A stretch of 64,000 nucleotides of DNA from Stromatinia cepivora (Eukaryota > Ascomycota > Leotiomycetes > Helotiales > Sclerotiniaceae): NCBI GenBank assembly GCA_014898415.1, contig RCTD01000031.1, positions 372,001 to 436,000 of the forward strand. The letters run 5' to 3'. The notes beneath the pieces are model-generated. The model did no database searches. It saw nothing but the letters and a program-made list of their open reading frames with translations, and was not told where the DNA came from. Below are positions 58,936 through 64,000 of this stretch, piece after piece (position 1 is the first letter of the stretch; every line of letters begins with the position of its first letter). The position numbers and the translations under genes were made by a program.

Positions 58936-59484
58936 TCAGGAAGAAAAATAGTCAATGCCGTCTTGTAACACCTTATCGATCACCGAAACCAACTCATTTG
59001 CCCTGACCACACAGTCCGGCGTTAACTTCGCGACCAGGGCCGCACTCAATCTATCATGATCATGCTTAAGTAACTTCAATCCCCCCAGGACAATCTTCGA
59101 AAGATCAACTTTAGAAAAGTCCTCTTTCTTGGTTTTCAATACCTGAATAGCTTTGGGGGCTTCAACACCCACGTTCGAAAATGTGAATTCCACAATACGA
59201 TTTGAGTCGAAGGAATTGGCTGGTGCTGCCAATTTTGCATGGATATAAGCTTTGCTGTTTGAGGCGTGGATGGCGGCAAACTTGAGGGCTATGGGACCGG
59301 CATCGAGGATTTTACTATTACAGGAATTGAGGGTGGTGGTTAAGGCTTGTACGCCATTGCTAATATTATTGATGTCGGAGATGAGGGTGTCGGGTGTGAC
59401 AAGGTTCCGATCGGTGAGAGGGGCTGCCAAGACAGAGATTGAGGTTGAGGCTAGGTAGAAGAAGAGCGCTTTGAGGGATACCAT
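58936..59484 (-). CDS. HsbA-like secreted cell-wall/surface protein
   Basis: Single exon, 182 aa from the ATG at 59484. An in-frame ATG at 59589 would add 35 residues, but the signal peptide (MVSLKALFFYLASTSISVLA, cleaved before AP) begins at 59484, so I prefer the shorter form. The mature protein is helical, with one Cys in the middle (NSCNSKI) and one near the end (DCVV). DTLISDINNISNGVQALTTTL and LLKHDHDRLSAAL match the hydrophobic surface-binding protein A pattern. The family founder binds hydrophobic surfaces and helps recruit lytic enzymes; secretion is expected here. On the minus strand, TATATTCCC-type sequence at about 59612-59622 may be its TATA region. Confidence 0.82.
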   Translation of the reverse strand: MVSLKALFFYLASTSISVLAAPLTDRNLVTPDTLISDINNISNGVQALTTTLNSCNSKILDAGPIALKFAAIHASNSKAYIHAKLAAPANSFDSNRIVEFTFSNVGVEAPKAIQVLKTKKEDFSKVDLSKIVLGGLKLLKHDHDRLSAALVAKLTPDCVVRANELVSVIDKVLQDGIDYFSS

Positions 59485-60356
59485 GGTGCTGTTCACGTTT
59501 TGTGAAGCGTAGAATTTAGATGGATATGATGTTTCTCGACGGAGGTAGATAGATGGGTATGGTGTTGAGCTCAGTAGTGTATTGAGCATTGGAGATTGAC
59601 ACTGCTTTCAAGACGGGAATATATACCTCAATGCCCTTGCTATATAAACTTCAATGAAATTGCCAATGCTGCCAACAAAATATCGTTCTGAAGATCTGCA
59701 GCACTAGTGGATCCTATTTAGGTAAACCCCACACTTGTGCCTTGATACCCTGTGGAATTAAAGGGAAAGTCCTCGATGATCACTGACCATGATGTATTTT
59801 TGAAGTTATTAGCAGTTGAAAAGAACAAGGAAGACCGAATCCAAGTCGCTTTCTGAGTTCAGACGGCTAAAATGCCAATTCCTATGTGGAAGCCAATGGC
59901 GAATGTGCCGGTGTGAAGTGCGATGCTAAAATGAAGTTATAAAGCATCTCGTGTGCATTTCTGCATTGACAAATCTTGCCAGGTATCAGAATAACCTATT
60001 AGAGATTGGAACTGTCGGTATGATCATCTAGTTCTTTCTAGCGATCTGTTGTTCATCTTGGATGGAGAAAGTGAGGTCGACTTTTTTTTGTAAGCGAGTG
60101 ATCTGCCGTCGCTAGATTTAGTAGATATTCATCAAGTATTTAGTGCTTGTAGCACTACGCTACTTCTGCCAATTGTTCCAACTCTCGATGTGTCTCTAAA
60201 AACGAAATAGTGCAAGTATTGTTATGTACATCGCCAAACTGTGTATCAAACTGTGTAGTATACATATCGATATAACAAAACTATTATATAGCTATATTAC
60301 TGTTGGAATCCTATCCAACAACCTCTGTTATAAAGCCGGTACAATCGCGGCTTCCA
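59485..60356. other. Intergenic region
   Basis: About 870 bp between the HsbA-like gene start and the permease stop, both on the minus strand. It must hold the HsbA-like promoter and the permease 3' end. The frame at 60224-60484 overlaps the permease antisense and is not credible. No RNA gene is seen. Confidence 0.5.
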
Positions 60357-62541
60357 TCAACGAAGTTCAATGTCACCATTCCGCCCATCAAAATACGGTA
60401 GGTCTTCATCTTCAGGCACCGACCATTTCTGATAGACCATCTCAGCATGTTGTACAAAATTTCCTTCATCATCAATGCCAATGAAAGGGTCTCTCTTCAC
60501 TTCCAACACAGCACCGCCCAGCAACAAGGGGACCGCGAAGCGGAAAACCAGATAATATATGAAGCCACCTAAGACCAATGTCCATCCTATGGTAGGTACA
60601 GTATACCAAGGTATTGAGCTACCAGGGGTCGATTCGGGAATCCATAATGTGGCCACTGGGAATGCGTTGGCAACGAAAACAACAACGGCTGTGGCGAGAC
60701 TGAACCATCGATTTGAGGTGGAGTACTTGTTCCATTCAGAAGATTCCCGCGACCGCATCCATATAATTCCAAAGCTGAGACATATTGCGACCATTGCATC
60801 AATTGGGTACGTGTAAATCTCTGTACAAAATTGTCAGCATCTGTTTACGGTGATGGAAAGTGAAAGCAATCTTGCTGGCTCACTCACCAACAAGTAATGG
60901 ATAAGCGTCCTTTGATTGAGGAACCCGAATTGATGCGAGAATCAAGATTGTGGAGAAAGCACAATGAAGCACAAGAGCAGGCAGCGGAATTGGTTCGAAT
61001 TTGGCCCGTTCTGGAACGCTCTCGACTCCTTGTTGAATCTCAACTGGTTCCGCGACCTGTTTCGACCGCTTGAACTTCTTGGTTGCCCATTCGGTGATGT
61101 TGATGTTTTTAGCAAAGACTAAAGAAAAGGGAAGTATTCCTTCTTTCGCAATTTCTTGCTTGACACGAGCGGCAGTAAAAGTAGTGACAATGACGTTACC
61201 CAAGCTCGAGACTGCTAGACATGCATCCATGAGCTGACTTGCACGTCTTTCATTCCAAGCTTGGCCAATTGTCCGCTGAAAGAATTGTTCGATTATCGTT
61301 TCCCCGTTTATAAAGGTTCCGTCCTGTGGGATTGTCACTACTATCATCTGAAACCGATGTCAGCCTATTTTCACCGGCAGTCAAAGGTTCATACAAACAT
61401 ATGATATGTTCGTTAAAAAGTACAGCAGACACATTATCCCAACAGTCCATAATGAAATGCCTCTAAACCTAGTGGTTGGCTTTTTAATTTCACCGAGGAC
61501 CTAGGGCTGAGTTAGCGAGACCATAAAAGTTTTTAAACACGGTATCTACATAGTTTGCTTGGTTCCAACCTCCGCATGTAAATATAATATTCAAATATGC
61601 GGCTGCAAATCCACGAGCATGATCCCCTGTCCCGAGTTCTTTGAAACTGGTCTTCGGGTCGAGATTTGTGTATGAAAGTGGGTCGCGATAGAGGTGTTCA
61701 ATATGATTGTTTAAAACCATAAATCCCAGAATGATTATCATGATGAGCATTGACACCTTAGTGACAGCAAATACACTGTTCAAGTGAACGCCGAACATTC
61801 TGCCTAGCGCATGTAACAAAGTAACGAGCCAAGCGGTACCAAGCGCGATTCCTTGCACTGCACCCTTTCGTGGATCGTTGATTCCTGCTGCTGCGAGACA
61901 ATGGACTGCAAACGAAACGCAATTGGCGGCGGAGTTTCCGACCACTACGAATATGAAGCCGAACATACAGATCGCCATGTATTTGGGATGTTTAACCAGG
62001 AATTTGAGATAATTCAGTTCACCACCACTAGGCTGATTAGCATCCTGTCACAAACTGGACCTTAACAAGAGAATACCTTCTTGGGACGGCTTGAACTACC
62101 CCGGCCATTTTGCGCCGTGGAATGGTAAGGCCATACTCGACATACATCAAGGTGCCAGCCATACTAGCTATAAATCCTAGGCCCCAGAGAATGAGACTGG
62201 CCCCAACATTCCGATCTTGTTGTATAATAGTCGTTGGTGATTCGAAGATTCCCGTTCCTTAAAGGCGTGAGTATGGCGAAAATAAGCTAATTCAAGGGGT
62301 ATGGCATACCCATCATTCGATTTATTATGATACAAGCAACTTGGAATCGACTTAACAAATCCTTATCTTCTGGAGATTTCGTGAATTCCTTCGCGGGATT
62401 ACCTACAGCCTCCTGTCCGTTCAAGTATTTCAAATCGTCAATACTGACACCACCCACACTGATGTTGCTTCTGTTTCGATGCAAACTTTGCGAAGTTACG
62501 GCCATGATTTGTGAGTCGCGTTGCGACAAATGTCCCTCCAT
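60357..62541 (-). CDS. APC-family amino-acid (methionine-permease-like) transporter
   Basis: Six exons: 62541-62310, 62257-62077, 62027-61550, 61500-61399, 61347-60888 and 60820-60357; introns of 49-67 nt with agreeing phases; 638 aa. The polar N-terminal tail is about 70 residues. The helix-1 signature IIINRMMGTGIFESP spans the first splice, and YGLTIPRRKM and PRSGGELNYLKFL follow, typical of the LAT-like branch that includes yeast MUP1/MUP3. Later GGWNQANYVLGEIKKPTTRFRG and ASQLMDACLAVSSLGNVIVTTFTAARVKQEIAKEG continue the pattern. About 12 helices and a cytosolic acidic tail. Methionine is the likeliest substrate by family, not proven. An upstream non-coding exon is possible. Confidence 0.93.
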
Positions 62542-63211
62542 GGATTCAGATTTTGGATTCTTGAGGAGGCCGACTCTGTCTGTAGACTGAAAGAAATTGG
62601 ATATATTGAAATGAAAGCCGCTTCAAATGGGCCATGGCTGTTCTGGAGTATTTGAATCATGCCTGGCCCCCACCAGCAAAAGCTTCGGTGAGATAATTTG
62701 TGCGACAGCTTCATTCCTTTGGATTGAGACCAGGACAAGAAATTGGGTGAGATTGGGGTCATTCTTTTGAGTGTGACAGGCGTTTATCCCAGTGAAATTG
62801 TTGGCTGCGCGCCACGTCCCTCGTGCTCGTAGTACAACAAATCAATAGTCTTACCAGGCTTAACACTATTCATCTGAAAAATGATAAGAATAGGATTGAG
62901 AGGATTTTAATCCCAAATCTAGGCGTTGAGCCGCAAAAGTGCTCGGGTTGTCATTCTAGTGAGTTACGGAGTACAGCAGCACGATAAGCGGATGGTGGGG
63001 AAACAGTAGGTAGACATAGGCAGCTAGGGTTGTGAACAGGGCTGCGGACTGGATCTTGGGACAAGTTTTTCTGGTTTATACAACTTTTCTTTTTGCATTC
63101 AAGTACAATTCCGGCCGTGGTTGTCGTTGTCAACTCTATCGCCTTCGTTTTTCTTTAACATGATACTATTTCGTGCGATATTGTGGAAATCTCTTGACAA
63201 GGGACAAGGTT
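62542..63211. promoter_or_regulatory. Divergent intergenic region
   Basis: 670 bp between the permease (-) and the partial gene at the right edge (+). Minus-strand frames at 62496-62762 and 62951-63133 lack support; the former overlaps the permease leader. Both promoters should lie here. Confidence 0.4.
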
Positions 63212-64000
63212 ATGATGGAATTCTTTGACCACATGCGGGCCCTTGCTGATAAGCTTCACGATGGCACTCGTATTGGTAGGTAACACCTAAATGCAATCCA
63301 TCAGTGCCCGTCTAATGGTCAATAGATCCTCACGGTTCGAGCTCCGGTAACGATTTGAACGAGAAACTTGAAGAACTCAAAAGATACTTGTCGACAATCT
63401 ATGCGCGTTTTCGTAGTGTTCGGAATAGCTCGAGCCAGAATGGCGATTATCGTTCATCCGGAGACTTATCTCGCATTTTGATCAGTATTCACGGCAATCT
63501 CCAAGCTACATTATACATGATAGATGAAGAAGACAGGAAAAATTATCAGCGTGGCAAAAATGTCTATATCTGGAGATCGGAAACATTGAGTTCTGTTGTA
63601 AAATCTATAGCTATCGAGAATCACAAACTGAAGGTGTTGCTCTGTACCTTCGATTGTACCTTCGACCCGTAAGTTTTTTGCTACCGGCGAAAGAATCTGT
63701 CACAAATTAATTCTTTTCTCAGAGACGCAAATGTTGAAGATGCCATCCCTTTGGAATTGAGAGAATGGAGATTGCAAAAGGTTGAGCAGTATGTCGAAAC
63801 AGAAATACGGAGATGTGGGAGACAGGGCCGCGAAGTAAACCGACTCGACGGCTACAATCATGAATTTAAATGGAATAAACTGAACAACCCAGAGTATCTG
63901 AGCCACATTTCTCAAGATAGACTTTCCGATGTTTCGTCCACATCCTGGGAAGCTTACATTCATTGCTTCACTCGAAATTTACAAATTGCACAAGAAGAAC
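63212..64000 (+). CDS. Unknown protein, partial (3' end outside window)
   Basis: Exons 63212-63275, 63326-63668 and 63723->64000 with introns of 50 and 54 nt (GTAGGT...AATAG and GTAAGT...CTCAG); phases agree. Two adjacent ATGs start it (MMEFFDHMRALADKLHDG). At least 228 residues are visible: a Lys/Glu-rich helical start (NEKLEELKRYLSTIYARF), a segment LISIHGNLQATLYMIDEEDRK, then IPLELREWRLQKVEQYVE and WNKLNNPEYLSH. No signal peptide, membrane helix or named motif is seen. The all-helical look resembles N-terminal domains of fungal signalling or incompatibility proteins, but I cannot place it. Confidence 0.65.

Noticed and set aside
59485..59589. Longer N-terminus for the HsbA-like protein from the ATG at 59589
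   Set aside because: It would bury the clear signal peptide that starts at 59484 behind 35 polar residues.

Overview
This window looks like a filamentous ascomycete (Pezizomycotina) chromosome. Its genes carry short introns of about 47-180 nt with GT..AG ends and CTAAC/CTAAT-like branch sites. The protein families point the same way: UstYa-like oxidase, PTH11/rhodopsin-like membrane protein, HsbA, UNC-93-like transporter and HeLo-like N-termini. AT-rich blocks with TA-flanked inverted-repeat elements fit too. A Leotiomycete (Botrytis/Sclerotinia relative) is my guess only. Exon joins were derived by hand from splice signals plus reading-frame phase; none was tested against transcripts.

Left part (1-19.4 kb). 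Four genes (cut by the left edge; 1910-3076; 14415-15704; 17444-19336) belong to one paralogous family that I cannot name. They share a G-x-I-V/I-W core, a D-G-x-N-H/N-P-hydrophobic block, a TT/TS-(F/L) block and a C-terminal H-I-Y...V plus (V/I)RL..SY block. Three of the four have a phase-0 intron at the same place. Between members 2 and 3 lie a UstYa-like oxidase, a 48-residue secreted peptide, a GNAT acetyltransferase, a rhodopsin-like seven-helix protein and a DHA1-type MFS transporter. That set resembles a compact RiPP/secondary-metabolite locus. Two MITE-like elements flank member 3.

Middle part (19.4-41.7 kb). It holds an aldo/keto reductase, an F-box protein and an F-box-like remnant. 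Next come two tandem paralogues of a large multidomain protein. The upstream copy (31.1-36.2 kb) appears intact and contains a J-domain-like segment whose HPD motif reads HPI. The downstream copy (26.8-30.7 kb) is truncated and riddled with stops and frame changes. An alpha/beta-hydrolase-like protein and a sugar (alpha-glucoside type) MFS transporter follow.

Right part (41.7-64 kb). A 5.2-kb gene-free, pyrimidine-rich stretch precedes a mitochondrial FAD glycerol-3-phosphate dehydrogenase. Then come an UNC-93-like transporter, a pogo-like MITE, a PD-(D/E)XK-like unknown flanked by two copies of its own promoter region, an HsbA-like secreted protein, a methionine-permease-like APC transporter and the start of an unknown gene cut by the right edge. 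No rRNA, tRNA or CRISPR was seen.
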